Assembly (NCBI RefSeq): GCF_003515775.1
Contig: NZ_QWEI01000005.1
Coordinates: 124,001 to 188,000 of the forward strand
DNA length: 64,000 nt
Reading direction: 5' to 3'
Origin: Ureibacillus yapensis
GTDB lineage: Bacteria; Bacillota; Bacilli; Bacillales_A; Planococcaceae
Of the stretch, positions 1 through 9,060 are shown piece after piece; within the stretch, counting starts at the first letter, position 1, and every line of letters begins with the position of its first letter. The translations under genes and the position numbers were made by a program. The notes beneath the pieces are model-generated. The model saw only the letters and a list, made by a program, of their open reading frames with translations. It searched no databases and was not told the DNA's origin.

Positions 1-1
1 C

Positions 2-1129
2 ATCCGTGCACAAGAGGGCGGATTGAGCCAAATCGATGAAGATACAATTGCGTACCATTTCCATGAACCAATTGGAGTGGTAGGGCAAATTATCCCTTGG
101 AACTTCCCGTTATTGATGGCGGTTTGGAAGCTGGCACCAGCGCTTGCTGCCGGCAACTGTGTTGTGTTGAAACCCGCAGAGCAAACGCCAACTTCCATTA
201 TGGTATTAATGGAGTTAATTGAAGACTTATTGCCGCCGGGCGTTTTAAATATTGTAAATGGATTCGGTTTGGAAGCAGGAAAACCGCTTGCCTCCAACCC
301 AAGAATCGGTAAAATTGCCTTCACAGGTGAAACTACAACGGGCCGTTTGATTATGCAATATGCATCACAAAATATTATCCCTGTGACCCTGGAATTGGGC
401 GGAAAATCACCGAATATCTTCTTTGAAGATATTATGGATGCGGATGATGAATTTTTGGATAAAGCGATTGAAGGGTTTGTATTGTTTGCTCTAAATCAAG
501 GGGAAGTATGTACATGTCCATCCCGTGCTTTAATCCAGGAATCCATTTATGACCGATTTATGGAACGTGCGCTAAAACGCGTGGAAGCGATTAAAACAGG
601 CAATCCATTGGATCCAAATACGATGATGGGGGCACAAGCTTCTTCTGAGCAAATGGAAAAAATCCTATCTTATTTGGATATTGGCAAACAAGAAGGGGCT
701 GAAGTTCTGGCTGGAGGGGATCGAAACCAATTGGAAGGCGATCTTGCGGATGGTTATTATATTCAACCAACTGTCTTTAAAGGCGATAACAGCATGCGCA
801 TCTTCCAGGAAGAAATTTTTGGTCCGGTTGTAGCCGTTACAACTTTCCGTACGAAAGAAGAAGCGCTGGAAATCGCCAATGATACTTTATATGGTCTAGG
901 GGCGGGCGTTTGGACGCGCGATATGAATACAGCTTATCGTTTCGGCCGTGCTATTGAAGCGGGGCGTGTTTGGACGAACTGCTACCACCAATATCCTGCG
1001 CATGCTGCTTTTGGCGGCTACAAGATGTCGGGTGTCGGTCGTGAAAATCACCGCATGATGCTGGAACACTATCAACAAACGAAAAACTTGCTGGTCAGCT
1101 ACAGCCCTAACAAACTAGGATTCTTTTAA
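2..1129 (+). CDS. NAD-dependent aldehyde dehydrogenase, 5' end outside window
   Basis: Aldehyde dehydrogenase superfamily; it would oxidise an aldehyde (acetaldehyde-like in the AcoD/ExaC group) to the acid with NAD(P), in the cytosol. The reading frame is open from base 2, reading [15 protein letters not shown], so the start lies before the window; a TTG at 23 is only an internal codon. Visible motifs: IPWNFPLL, the cofactor-binding FTGETTTG, the general-base Glu in LELGGKSPN, the catalytic Cys in GEVCTCPSR, and the C-terminal [11 protein letters not shown]. About 376 of the usual 500 or so residues are present. It is followed by a repeat and a DUF779 gene, a pairing typical of AcoD/ExaC-type enzymes. 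The substrate is inferred; the family is certain. Confidence 0.93.
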   Translation: MRAQEGGLSQIDEDTIAYHFHEPIGVVGQIIPWNFPLLMAVWKLAPALAAGNCVVLKPAEQTPTSIMVLMELIEDLLPPGVLNIVNGFGLEAGKPLASNPRIGKIAFTGETTTGRLIMQYASQNIIPVTLELGGKSPNIFFEDIMDADDEFLDKAIEGFVLFALNQGEVCTCPSRALIQESIYDRFMERALKRVEAIKTGNPLDPNTMMGAQASSEQMEKILSYLDIGKQEGAEVLAGGDRNQLEGDLADGYYIQPTVFKGDNSMRIFQEEIFGPVVAVTTFRTKEEALEIANDTLYGLGAGVWTRDMNTAYRFGRAIEAGRVWTNCYHQYPAHAAFGGYKMSGVGRENHRMMLEHYQQTKNLLVSYSPNKLGFF

Positions 1130-1133
1130 TACG

Positions 1134-1312
1134 AAAAGCGCAAGCACCCGGCTTAGCCCCGCGTCGACGAAAGCGCAACGTCCTGTTGCATCGTCGACAT
1201 GACTCACATCGTGTGAGCCTCAAGCGCTGGAAGGCCCGAATCGAAAGCTTCTTTTCAGCTTTCGACCGAGGGACTGAAGCGACCTCGAGGGGCTGGCGTT
1301 CGCAGCTGGACA
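1134..1312 (+). repeat. Dispersed modular GC-rich repeat, copy A
   Basis: This is a long copy of a repeat found at least six times in the window. It starts AAAAGCGCAAGC and ends GCAGCTGGACA. Inside are nested hairpins: outer arms GTCGACGA (1163-1170) and TCGTCGAC (1191-1198) around GCAAC/GTTGC, then CTCACA/TGTGAG (1203-1217), then a TCGAAAGCT-type hairpin near 1239-1263. It fills the gap between the aldehyde dehydrogenase and the DUF779 gene and ends about ten bases before the latter's ribosome binding site. The closest relative is the copy at 43314-43512. Confidence 0.85.
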
Positions 1313-1335
1313 TCTTTTGGAAAAGGAGGGCTCAT

Positions 1336-1692
1336 GTGGTTGATCGTGTGATTGCTACCGATAGCGCACTTGAGTTAATCGAAAAACTGCAGCAAAAACA
1401 TGGCCCAATCATGTTCCATCAATCGGGTGGGTGCTGTGATGGTTCTTCCCCAATGTGCTATCCAGAAGGGGAATTAATCCTTGGAAACGCGGATATTCTT
1501 CTGGGTGAAATTGGTGGGGCAAAATTCTATATGCATAAAAACCAATTCGACTATTGGAAGCATACACAACTCATCATTGACGTTGTAGATGGTCGGGGTG
1601 GCATGTTTTCGTTGGAAGGCGTGGAAGGAAAACGGTTCTTAACACGTTCCAGAGCTTTTTCCGCGGAAGAAATAACGGCGCTGCAAAATTAA
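1336..1692 (+). CDS. DUF779 protein, partner of aldehyde dehydrogenase
   Basis: A 118-residue DUF779 protein. The core CCDGSSPMCYPEGE with three conserved cysteines, the stretch FYMHKNQFDYWKHTQ and the C-terminal GKRFLTRSR are characteristic. DUF779 genes often sit beside AcoD/ExaC-type aldehyde dehydrogenases, as here; the biochemical role is not established, and the Cys/His pattern makes a metal or redox role only a guess. I start at GTG 1336, because AAGGAGGG at 1323-1330 is well spaced from it and the family begins with VDRVIAT-like sequence. A longer open frame back to 1186 only translates the upstream repeat. A strong hairpin terminator follows directly. Confidence 0.88.
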   Translation: MVDRVIATDSALELIEKLQQKHGPIMFHQSGGCCDGSSPMCYPEGELILGNADILLGEIGGAKFYMHKNQFDYWKHTQLIIDVVDGRGGMFSLEGVEGKRFLTRSRAFSAEEITALQN

Positions 1693-1697
1693 ACAGG

Positions 1698-1745
1698 GCA
1701 ATCCGGAAAATTGTTAACCACAATTTTTTGGATTGCTTTATTTAT
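1698..1745 (+). terminator. Intrinsic terminator after DUF779 gene
   Basis: A 17-bp stem with two G-U pairs forms between GCAATCCGGAAAATTGT (1698-1714) and ACAATTTTTTGGATTGC (1720-1736). It is followed by a T-rich tail. Confidence 0.8.
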
Positions 1746-1910
1746 TTTACGGAGAATTATGGGTGATTCAAAAGGCTTATGTGCAGGGTGTCTAATTGAT
1801 TAATTTTTACAAATCTTTTGACATAATTTAATTATTTTAGGAATAGGTATGTGGAATTGTGATAGTATGGAAATTGTAAAAAATAATGAAAGGGTGTTAA
1901 AAAGATAACA

Positions 1911-3839
1911 ATGTTAAGTAAATTTAATAAACTTTTGATTGTTTCGATTTTAATAGCAAGTTCGCTATTATTATTGAATCAGGACAAAACGTTCGCAGCT
2001 CAACGCATCGGCAATGGATTATACATAAAAAATAATGTTACCGTAATGGTCAATGGAGAGAGAGTTACTTTTAACGACCCCATTTTAAATAAAAATGGAC
2101 AGTTATTTTTACCAATGCGCGATTTTTATGAAATAATCGGTGCCACTGTTTATTGGAACCAAAAAACAAAAACTGCTAGTGCCGAGAGAAACGGCAATCG
2201 AGTAGATGTTACCCTTAATTCAAGAACTGCCAAATTAAATGGAGAGACGGTTACGGTTAATGTACCGCCATTCCTTTATAAGTATAAAACTTACGTACCA
2301 ATCCGTTTCTTAAGTGAAAAATTGGGCGGCACCGTAAAATGGAATCAGCAAGCCCAGAGAGTTGATATTACAGTAGGTAATGAAGTTCCTTCACCTTCAC
2401 CTGAACCCGTGCCAACGCCAATCAAAGATCCGTATTATTTACATATCAATGATAAGCGAATTGCTATGGCAGATCCAATCATTACCAAAGGGGGAAGATC
2501 GTATATCCCTGCAGAGTATTTCTATGAAAATCTTGAAAACTCTTCCGGTAAATGGCTAACAAAGGATCAATTTGAATTGCAAATTTCAGGTTTAATCTTT
2601 GTTTTTACAAATGGAAGTTCAACGATCAAAGTAAATGATGAATCCGTCGCAACGGATGAACAGCCATTTACACGATCAGGAAAAATGTACGTACCCGTCA
2701 AATTCATTGTCAATGCAGTGGGTGATGGCGGAAACTTACGTTATTTAAGCAAGCAAAAAGAGATGTATATCTATTTATATCAATATATGTTTACAAGCAA
2801 GTTCCTGGAAAAATCCTATGGTTCAACGAAAGTGCCGCAAAATACGCCAAACGCTGAGTTATCGGGAAATCGTACTTTGTTGGTGAGCGATAATCCTGAA
2901 ACGTTAACAGCGAAGGTAATACCGAATTCTACGGCAACCCTTTCGGAGCAAATCGTAAAATCCAGCGAAAGTGTAAACGAGCACCGTGTATTCGGCTGGC
3001 ATTACAATACACTTGGAAAAAATATTGCATTAGGAATAACGGTTGAAAATACATCTCAAACAACAAGCCTGCAAGTGGCAAAATCACAAGGCGTCTTTAA
3101 ACGAAGCGGCCATAGCTGGATTAATTATGATATTGGTTTGCCGATCGCGGACCACGTTTTGAATGACAAGTTACAGCAAGCGGAAAGTGAAGGAATCACG
3201 ATTGCACCGGGTGAAACGAAAGTGATCCAAATGTATACTTTATCGAATTCCTATATCATCGGCTTCTTGCATGACTTGGATATTCAGGCGGTAAATGGTG
3301 GAGAGAGCAGCTACACAATCCGCACGGTTTTGGCAAAAAATAACGAAGACCTGTCAACCATTCATTCGGAAGTGGTACCGATTAACCCATATGCGGCCCA
3401 TCCAAGAGGAGTTTGGCCAAGCTCCACAATTGTTTCGGAGTTCCCGACGTATACAATCGGTGATGCAGAGGCAGGTTATAGTATCTCCAATGGGAAAACG
3501 GATCATTTCTTAACGGCGGAAAGTTCCCTTGAACAACGTAATGGCGCTCTTGGAAACTCGGGGCATTTTGGCATTAATTATATCGTCAATATTCCTGTAG
3601 CCAATCCATCCGGCCAACCACAAAAGGTAAGATTGAAACTATCGGGCCGGGGCGGATTATATAGTGGTGCTATTAAGGTCAATGGCCAAGTGCATTTGAT
3701 TCCTACCCTAAAACCAGGGAAAGAGTATATCGAGCTTCCTAGCTATACAATCAATGGAACGAACGAAGTAATTACAATAGAAGTGATGCATGCCGGGGGC
3801 AGTAATTTACCTATGGCCATCTATATCGAAACGGAATAG
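1911..3839 (+). CDS. Secreted protein with copper amine oxidase N-terminal-like stalk domains
   Basis: A 642-residue exported protein. Residues 1-29 form a signal peptide (Lys-rich start, hydrophobic ILIASSLLLLN, cleavage near TFA-A). Two stalk regions of the Cu_amine_oxidN1 type follow, about 46-155 and 172-290. Both show the motif pattern of a short MVNG/HIND strand, a FLPMRDF or YVPVKFI repeat and a final VDITV-like strand. A proline-rich linker (PSPSPEPVPTP) separates them. Residues 300-642 form a beta-rich C-terminal region that I do not recognise. No LPXTG or transmembrane anchor is visible, so it is probably secreted or held on the wall by the stalk domains. It has no copper oxidase catalytic domain. 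It appears monocistronic, with a terminator on each side. Confidence 0.8.
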   Translation: MLSKFNKLLIVSILIASSLLLLNQDKTFAAQRIGNGLYIKNNVTVMVNGERVTFNDPILNKNGQLFLPMRDFYEIIGATVYWNQKTKTASAERNGNRVDVTLNSRTAKLNGETVTVNVPPFLYKYKTYVPIRFLSEKLGGTVKWNQQAQRVDITVGNEVPSPSPEPVPTPIKDPYYLHINDKRIAMADPIITKGGRSYIPAEYFYENLENSSGKWLTKDQFELQISGLIFVFTNGSSTIKVNDESVATDEQPFTRSGKMYVPVKFIVNAVGDGGNLRYLSKQKEMYIYLYQYMFTSKFLEKSYGSTKVPQNTPNAELSGNRTLLVSDNPETLTAKVIPNSTATLSEQIVKSSESVNEHRVFGWHYNTLGKNIALGITVENTSQTTSLQVAKSQGVFKRSGHSWINYDIGLPIADHVLNDKLQQAESEGITIAPGETKVIQMYTLSNSYIIGFLHDLDIQAVNGGESSYTIRTVLAKNNEDLSTIHSEVVPINPYAAHPRGVWPSSTIVSEFPTYTIGDAEAGYSISNGKTDHFLTAESSLEQRNGALGNSGHFGINYIVNIPVANPSGQPQKVRLKLSGRGGLYSGAIKVNGQVHLIPTLKPGKEYIELPSYTINGTNEVITIEVMHAGGSNLPMAIYIETE

Positions 3840-3847
3840 TAATTTAT

Positions 3848-3892
3848 AAAAAAGGTTTTTTGCCAAAATTATTCGGCAAAAAGCCTTTTTTG
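3848..3892 (+). terminator. Intrinsic terminator after stalk-domain gene
   Basis: The stem AAAAGG-TTTTTTGCC pairs with GGCAAAAAGCCTTTT around an AAAATTATTC loop and runs into a T-tract. The arms are A- and T-rich on both sides, so it may work in both directions. Confidence 0.8.
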
Positions 3893-3958
3893 CAGTTTGG
3901 AATTTTTCTGAAACTATTTTCCTGGAGGTTCGTAGAAAATTATGGGAGAGTGGAAAAA

Positions 3959-4939
3959 ATGGATAATGAACAGTTTATCAAAGTTTTTTTGGACAATTAT
4001 AATCGAATTTTCAATTACACGGGCGGTCAGGATCTGCAACTTATGCACTCGCTTGCCTGTAAATATACAATAGCCAACAAACAGTTCAGTGGAGTGGTGC
4101 TGCATAAAATCATTGAGCAATTTACCGAAGACCGTCGCCATCCCCTTCCTTTTCGGCTGGATTATAAAAATGAATATAAACTGGCTTTTCACCTTCTGCA
4201 GCAGGGGGATGTGGACATGGCGATGAGTCGTTTGATCGAAAACGATCGCCTGTTGGAACAAGCGAAATTCAGAGGGTCGCAGCATCGTTTACTGGCAGCT
4301 TTATTTTTGCAGCCTGGTGATCTGGAGCATGCAAAAAGAGCGAAGCATTTATATGAGGAAATGAATAAAACCCAACGCTTATTAACGTCGAAAGCTGATA
4401 TTCCGTATGTGGTTTGCTTGACGAAAAATCCCCATGTCCAACCAAGAGAACAAGCGAGGGCAATTGTCCAATATTATCGCGAACTAAAAAGATCCCAATT
4501 CTCAATAGGAAATCCTCTTCAAGCATTAGCCCAAATTCTAACCATGCCGCGTCCCGAGTATGACCAAATTTTAGTGCAATCTGTTATTAACATAAAAGAG
4601 GAACTAAGGAGATGCGAAATCAAAGTAAAAAAATTTCACTATCCTTACATAGCCATCCTAGCATTGGCGTCCGGAAAAAACTCCAAGATAAGTGAAATCT
4701 CCTTTTTGTATAATCAATTAATAGAACAAAAGATATTTAAAGGGGCCAAAGAGTATGCTCTTGCGGCGGCCATACAAAAGGTGGCTTCAGATGAATTGGA
4801 AATGCAAAAACTTTTAGAGCTCCCGTATTTTCAACACTTCAAAGACTTTACGGACTTATACCAACTAATTGATTTTAATTTGGATATTGGCATGTTCTTT
4901 CCTTCCGGGACCTCGGATTTCACAGATTTTTTTAATTAG
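3959..4939 (+). CDS. DUF4003 family protein
   Basis: A 326-residue soluble protein that I assign to the DUF4003 family of Bacillales from its overall pattern: N-terminal YNRIFNYTGG, a RHPLPFRLDYK segment, and the C-terminal run ending DIGMFFPSG near the last residues. The function is unknown. It is helical and rich in charged residues, with no signal peptide or membrane segment. I start at ATG 3959, where GGGAGAG at 3944-3950 gives good spacing. The open frame reaches back to a TTG at 3860, but that lies in the preceding terminator. The next gene is 107 bp downstream with its own ribosome binding site, so cotranscription is uncertain. Confidence 0.75.
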   Translation: MDNEQFIKVFLDNYNRIFNYTGGQDLQLMHSLACKYTIANKQFSGVVLHKIIEQFTEDRRHPLPFRLDYKNEYKLAFHLLQQGDVDMAMSRLIENDRLLEQAKFRGSQHRLLAALFLQPGDLEHAKRAKHLYEEMNKTQRLLTSKADIPYVVCLTKNPHVQPREQARAIVQYYRELKRSQFSIGNPLQALAQILTMPRPEYDQILVQSVINIKEELRRCEIKVKKFHYPYIAILALASGKNSKISEISFLYNQLIEQKIFKGAKEYALAAAIQKVASDELEMQKLLELPYFQHFKDFTDLYQLIDFNLDIGMFFPSGTSDFTDFFN

Positions 4940-5046
4940 AGAAGAAGGAGCGGTCACTGGTGCTTGCCAATTCTTGAAGAAATCTGTGCATCAGAAAAAA
5001 ATGGGGTACAGTGATACAATAAGATAAAAAGGGGAGGAAGGTAGAA

Positions 5047-6474
5047 ATGGAAGAAACAAAGCTATGGATCAATGGCCAATGGGAAGAAACGTCCAATCGC
5101 TATTCTTTAACGGCACCTTACACTGGAGAGGTGATCGCAAAAGTAGCAAAAGCTTCCATGAAAGATGTGCAACGGGCAATAGCAGGGGCGCATCAAGCGT
5201 TCCAAAGTTTTCGTGAAACGACTGCATATGAACGTGCGGAAATTCTTTATAGAGTGGTAGAGATTATGCGCGGCCGAAAAGAAGAGTTTGCCAGAATATT
5301 GGCTGCAGAAGCAGGAAAGCCTATATCAGCAGGGCTGACGGAAATCGATCGCACCATTGCAACTTACCAATTTTCGGCTGAGGCAGCAAAACAATCTACA
5401 GGTGAAACGGTGCCGTTGGATGCAGCGCCGGGCACAAAAGACCGTATTGGTTATACAAAGAGAATTCCAATTGGGGTCGTGTCGGCGATCACACCATTTA
5501 ATTTTCCATTTAACTTAGTCGCTCATAAATTAGGGCCAGCGTTTGCCGTGGGTAATACGGTAGTATTGAAACCTGCAACACAGACGCCATTAAGTTCCCT
5601 GGCCATGGCTGAAGTTTTCAAGGAAGCGGGATTGCCGGATGGCGCCTTGCAAATCGTCACGGGCTCCGGCAGCGAATTAAGCGATTCACTCGTCACGCAT
5701 CCGCTTGTTAAAAAGGTAACATTTACAGGCAGTGGCGCCGTAGGATTGAAGATTAAAGAAAAAGTTGGGTTAAGAAAAATTACGTTGGAGCTGGGTTCCA
5801 ATTCTGCATTGATTGTTGAGCCAAGCACCCCTATCGATCAAGTGATCTCACGCTGTGTAGGAGGCGCATTCGGCTTTGCCGGCCAAGTTTGCATTTCGCT
5901 GCAGCGGGTGTATATTCACGAATCTATTTACGAAGAGTTTTCGAACGCATTTGTGCAAGAAACGAAAAAGCTGAAATTAGGCGACCCTTTTGATGCTGCA
6001 ACAGATGTTAGTGCCATGATTCATCCAAAAGAAGTTGACCGAATCAAAAATTGGATTGAAGAAGCAAAATCGCAAGGTGCCGAAGTGGCAATAGGCGGGG
6101 AGTTTACTGAAAGAACAATGAGCCCGACAGTGATGGTGAACGTTAAGCCGGACATGAAAGTGGTCTGCCAGGAAACCTTTGCTCCAATTGTTTCTCTGGT
6201 GCCGTACAAAACTCTGGATGAAGCCATTTCGTTGGTAAATGCTTCAGATTTGGGATTGAATGCAGGTATCTATACAAATGTATTAACGGATGCCATGAAA
6301 GCTGCAGACAAAATCGAAGCGGGCACAGTGGTGATCAATGATATTCCAACCTTCCGCGTGGACAACATGCCGTATGGCGGCGTGAAAAATAGTGGGTATG
6401 GAAGAGAAGGCATAAAATATGCCATCAATGAAATGACGGAATTGAAATTCATTACCATAAAGACAACAATCTAA
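5047..6474 (+). CDS. Aldehyde dehydrogenase (lactaldehyde / non-phosphorylating GAPDH-like subgroup)
   Basis: A 475-residue aldehyde dehydrogenase, full length. It shows ITPFNFPFN, the Rossmann FTGSGAVG, the general-base Glu in LELGSNSALI, the catalytic Cys in GQVCISLQR and the terminal MPYGGVKNSGYGREG. The SNSA variant in place of GKSPN, and the IDRTIATYQFSAE and GAFGFAGQ stretches, put it nearer the lactaldehyde/y4uC-like dehydrogenases than the enzyme at the window start. The exact substrate cannot be told from sequence. GGGGAGGAAGG precedes ATG 5047. The thioesterase gene follows 45 bp downstream, so the two are probably cotranscribed; a joint role in clearing aldehydes and acyl-CoA is inference. 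Confidence 0.88.
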   Translation: MEETKLWINGQWEETSNRYSLTAPYTGEVIAKVAKASMKDVQRAIAGAHQAFQSFRETTAYERAEILYRVVEIMRGRKEEFARILAAEAGKPISAGLTEIDRTIATYQFSAEAAKQSTGETVPLDAAPGTKDRIGYTKRIPIGVVSAITPFNFPFNLVAHKLGPAFAVGNTVVLKPATQTPLSSLAMAEVFKEAGLPDGALQIVTGSGSELSDSLVTHPLVKKVTFTGSGAVGLKIKEKVGLRKITLELGSNSALIVEPSTPIDQVISRCVGGAFGFAGQVCISLQRVYIHESIYEEFSNAFVQETKKLKLGDPFDAATDVSAMIHPKEVDRIKNWIEEAKSQGAEVAIGGEFTERTMSPTVMVNVKPDMKVVCQETFAPIVSLVPYKTLDEAISLVNASDLGLNAGIYTNVLTDAMKAADKIEAGTVVINDIPTFRVDNMPYGGVKNSGYGREGIKYAINEMTELKFITIKTTI

Positions 6475-6519
6475 TAAAATCAAGTTTTTAACAAAGTGAA
6501 CAACTGGTGGAGGACCCCT

Positions 6520-7026
6520 ATGATCAATGAAGTGTCGATGAGTTTTTCACGTTCTCATCAAACGCATCTTATTTTACCGCCCGATACAAATCACCATGGT
6601 TCCATTTTTGGTGGAAGAGTGTTGGCTTATATCGATGAAATTGCAGCCGTTACAGCAATGAAACATGCAAAGTCTGAAGTGGTTACCGCTTCGTTTGACT
6701 CTGTTGACTTTGTTTCACCGGCTTACGAAGGGAACATTCTGGAACTTGAAGCAGTCGTGACATCGACAGGGCGCTCTTCGATGGAAGTGTATGTGCGAGT
6801 CATGTCACGCGATATTCGAACAAACGAAACGAAGCTTACAACAGAATCCTTTGTCACCATGGTGGCGGTTGACAAAGAAGGAAAACCGATACAAGTTCCG
6901 CGTGTCTATCCTGAAACAGAACGAGAAAGACAGCTGTTCGATACTGGCGATGCACGCAGGGAGCTAAGGCAAGCCAAGCGTGAAAACACAAAAATCCGCC
7001 GTTTGCTTTTGGATCAATACGATTAA
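6520..7026 (+). CDS. Acyl-CoA thioesterase, hotdog fold (YkhA/ACOT type)
   Basis: A 168-residue cytosolic hotdog-fold thioesterase, which hydrolyses acyl-CoA to free fatty acid and CoA. Recognisable features are the N-terminal THLILPPDTNHHGSIFGG with the conserved Asn, His and Gly, the helix YIDEIAAVTAMKHA, then VTASFDSVDFVSPAY and a charged C-terminal tail (RELRQAKRENTKIRR). I start at ATG 6520, with GGTGGAGGA at 6507-6514 at ideal spacing; an in-frame GTG at 6496 lies upstream of that site. It follows the aldehyde dehydrogenase closely and is closed by a strong terminator shared with the convergent HemAT gene. Confidence 0.88.
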   Translation: MINEVSMSFSRSHQTHLILPPDTNHHGSIFGGRVLAYIDEIAAVTAMKHAKSEVVTASFDSVDFVSPAYEGNILELEAVVTSTGRSSMEVYVRVMSRDIRTNETKLTTESFVTMVAVDKEGKPIQVPRVYPETERERQLFDTGDARRELRQAKRENTKIRRLLLDQYD

Positions 7027-7075
7027 AAAAACCTTCTCCATTTCGGATTTTTGTCCGAGAGGAGAAGGTTTTATT
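7027..7075. terminator. Bidirectional terminator between thioesterase and HemAT
   Basis: AACCTTCTCC and GGAGAAGGTT form the outer stem, with an inner TCGGA/TCCGA hairpin. It is flanked by an A-tract on the left and a T-tract on the right, so it can end both convergent transcripts. Confidence 0.85.
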
Positions 7076-7092
7076 CTTGTGTGTTTTTCTTA

Positions 7093-7145
7093 TGTCTAGC
7101 TGCGAACGCGCGCTTGCATGGCTAACCGGGCATTCTCCGCTTTTC
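7093..7145 (-). repeat. Dispersed repeat, short form, copy B (inverted)
   Basis: Read on the minus strand it begins GAAAAGCGGAGAATGCCC and ends GCGTTCGCAGCTAGACA. The 5' part resembles the copy at 10117-10178 and the ending is that of the longer copies. It abuts the HemAT stop codon with a 2-bp gap. Confidence 0.7.
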
Positions 7146-7147
7146 TT

Positions 7148-8458
7148 TTAATCCGAAAGTTCGTGAACGACATTCAGTAGTGAGTCGGACGATGAAGATA
7201 CCTGGGAGGCACTTTCTGTCAGCTCGCTGATCAGTCTTGAAATTTCGTTAACATCCTTGGTTGTGCTTGTATATTGTTGTTTAATGCCTGAGACCGCTTC
7301 AGCGATGGAGTTAAATGATTCTTCGAGCATTTTCTGCGTTTGTACGCTTCTTTGTACTTGGTCATCGACATTGTTAACGGAAGTGGTCATATGTTCAATG
7401 TTATTCTCTGTTTCTAGAATTAAGTGCGAGACGTTTTGAACGGCTGATTTCGTTTCTTCCGCCAGTTTTCGAACTTCCTCCGCTACTACAGCGAAGCCCT
7501 TTCCATGCTCTCCAGCTCTTGCTGCCTCAATGGATGCGTTTAATGAGAGCAAGTTTGTTTGATCTGCAATTCCAGTGACTAACGAGACAATCTCGGAAAT
7601 TTTTTGGGAGGAAATGCGCAGATTTTTCATGGATTGATCCAGCATTTCCACACTTTCTAAAATCACTTGCATTAGTTGCGTTTGCATTTGCAATTGGTTT
7701 TTGCCCAGATTGGATTTCTCCTCTGTATCAGCTACAAAACTTAATCCTTGATTTGTGGCATCGGCAATATTCCCTGACTGGGAAGAAATCACATATAAAG
7801 AACCGGCCGTTTCTTCACTAATTGCATTCAATTCTTCAGCTGTATTTTGTACTGTCGAAATCAATGAATTTTTGATTGCATTATATTCCAGGCGGATTCT
7901 TTGCTGCTCTTCGTCATAAGCTTGGATTACCAGCTGCTGTTCTAGATTGATGATTTTGGAAAAGGCATTAATCGCTTTAGCTGCATCATTTTTGGAGATA
8001 TCCAAGTTATTTATAAAACGAATGAACGTCGTCATTAAAGATTGGAACGAGCTTAAATACCATTGCGACTCTAACCCGATTCGCACATGTGTTGCGGCAA
8101 TGGTATTTCTTTGTTTGACATAGTTCTCGTTAATCTTGCTGTCGAAAATTTCGGATAAATGCCGTTTCAATGTTACTTTTAGCCGCTCAATTTTTGAATG
8201 TTGGTTAATAATGCCCATCAAATGCTCACTTTTCATGAGCGCTTCATAAAATTGGTTGACCATTTCAGGAATAAATTCCTCGGATAGAGGTTTTAATTGT
8301 TTTAATATGGCTAAGTCTTCTTTAGTAAGCTGGATCAGTTCAATTTGTTTCAATAAAGCAGGGTATTTTGCTAAATCCAGTTGAACGTCGTTTATGTACT
8401 GATTTATATCGAAATAATAGGAATTCTGTTTATTTGAATTTTTTCTGAAAATAGACAT
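7148..8458 (-). CDS. hemAT: Heme-based aerotaxis transducer HemAT (globin-coupled chemoreceptor)
   Basis: A 436-residue soluble methyl-accepting protein that senses oxygen through haem and signals to CheA/CheW. Residues about 1-180 are a protoglobin sensor domain. The proximal haem ligand His is at about 124 in AATHVRIGL, and Tyr71 in QFYEAL matches the distal-pocket tyrosine of B. subtilis HemAT. Residues about 200-436 are a chemoreceptor signalling domain with the hairpin tip motif [20 protein letters not shown]. No transmembrane segment is present, as expected. GGAGAAAAGG precedes the start on the minus strand. It is the only minus-strand gene here and is monocistronic. No che genes are in the window. 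Confidence 0.93.
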   Translation of the reverse strand: MSIFRKNSNKQNSYYFDINQYINDVQLDLAKYPALLKQIELIQLTKEDLAILKQLKPLSEEFIPEMVNQFYEALMKSEHLMGIINQHSKIERLKVTLKRHLSEIFDSKINENYVKQRNTIAATHVRIGLESQWYLSSFQSLMTTFIRFINNLDISKNDAAKAINAFSKIINLEQQLVIQAYDEEQQRIRLEYNAIKNSLISTVQNTAEELNAISEETAGSLYVISSQSGNIADATNQGLSFVADTEEKSNLGKNQLQMQTQLMQVILESVEMLDQSMKNLRISSQKISEIVSLVTGIADQTNLLSLNASIEAARAGEHGKGFAVVAEEVRKLAEETKSAVQNVSHLILETENNIEHMTTSVNNVDDQVQRSVQTQKMLEESFNSIAEAVSGIKQQYTSTTKDVNEISRLISELTESASQVSSSSDSLLNVVHELSD

Positions 8459-8710
8459 CCTTTTCTCCGTTCTTAAATTATTGATATTTTATAAAAAATG
8501 TTTTCTTTCTATGATACCTTAAGTCTATAGGAAATTTCTATATTCATATGATTTTTTTACCATACATTTTTTTGAACAATTTATTAAATAGTGGTTGAGA
8601 TTATTTGTTTAACCGCACGTTCATTGAAGTTTTCATTTATTCCATGTAAAATACGAATTAACTAAAAAAGTACGTTAAAGACATTCATAATATAGAAAAG
8701 GAAGTATGAC
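8459..8710. other. Divergent AT-rich intergenic region
   Basis: This stretch separates the divergent HemAT and small membrane protein genes and must hold both promoters. I found no unambiguous sigma-A or sigma-D pair in it, and no open frame or repeat. Confidence 0.5.
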
Positions 8711-8935
8711 ATGGAGAAACACCGATTAAAATTTGTGATTCCCTCAATGGTGGTTGTAGCGATTGGAGCAATTTTCATGTTGCGGAATAACTATCCGGAA
8801 GTGTCAATGAGAGATGGTGTGTTGATTACTTTATTTGCCACGCTGTTCTCCGGGTATATCGCGTATATGTTATTTCCCCGTGATGAAGAAAAAGCACCTG
8901 ATTCAAAATCAACCAATTCCCGAAAGAAAAACTAA
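8711..8935 (+). CDS. Small membrane protein of unknown function
   Basis: A 74-residue protein not assigned to a family. Residues about 8-24 (FVIPSMVVVAIGAIFML) and 37-55 (GVLITLFATLFSGYIAYML) are hydrophobic enough for two membrane helices. A highly charged tail (about 57-74, DEEKAPDSKS...RKKN) ends the protein. AGGAAG sits a few bases before ATG 8711, and a terminator lies right after the stop, which supports a real, independently transcribed gene. Confidence 0.65.
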   Translation: MEKHRLKFVIPSMVVVAIGAIFMLRNNYPEVSMRDGVLITLFATLFSGYIAYMLFPRDEEKAPDSKSTNSRKKN

Positions 8936-8941
8936 AGCAAT

Positions 8942-8978
8942 GAACCTGTGAGTCACTTACTCGTGGGTTCTTTTTATT
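8942..8978 (+). terminator. Intrinsic terminator after small membrane protein gene
   Basis: GAACC (8942-8946) pairs with GGTTC (8966-8970), with partly paired inner bases TGTGAGT/ACTCG, followed by TTTTTATTTT. Confidence 0.75.
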
Positions 8979-9060
8979 TTAAAACTGAAACTATTATGAT
9001 AGGTTATCCGTAAAAGAAATATAAGCTATATGAATTTTAAAGATGAAAGGTTGATGAAAG

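Noticed and set aside
1186-1335. In-frame extension of the DUF779 gene (50 extra residues)
   Set aside because: It translates the dispersed repeat, has no ribosome binding site, and the GTG at 1336 has an excellent one.
1818-1850. TTGACA at 1818 as promoter of the stalk-domain gene
   Set aside because: No acceptable -10 hexamer lies 16-18 bases downstream; the best candidates are GAATAG or TAGGTA.
3860-3958. Longer start (TTG 3860) for the DUF4003 gene
   Set aside because: It lies in the preceding transcription terminator, and ATG 3959 has its own ribosome binding site.
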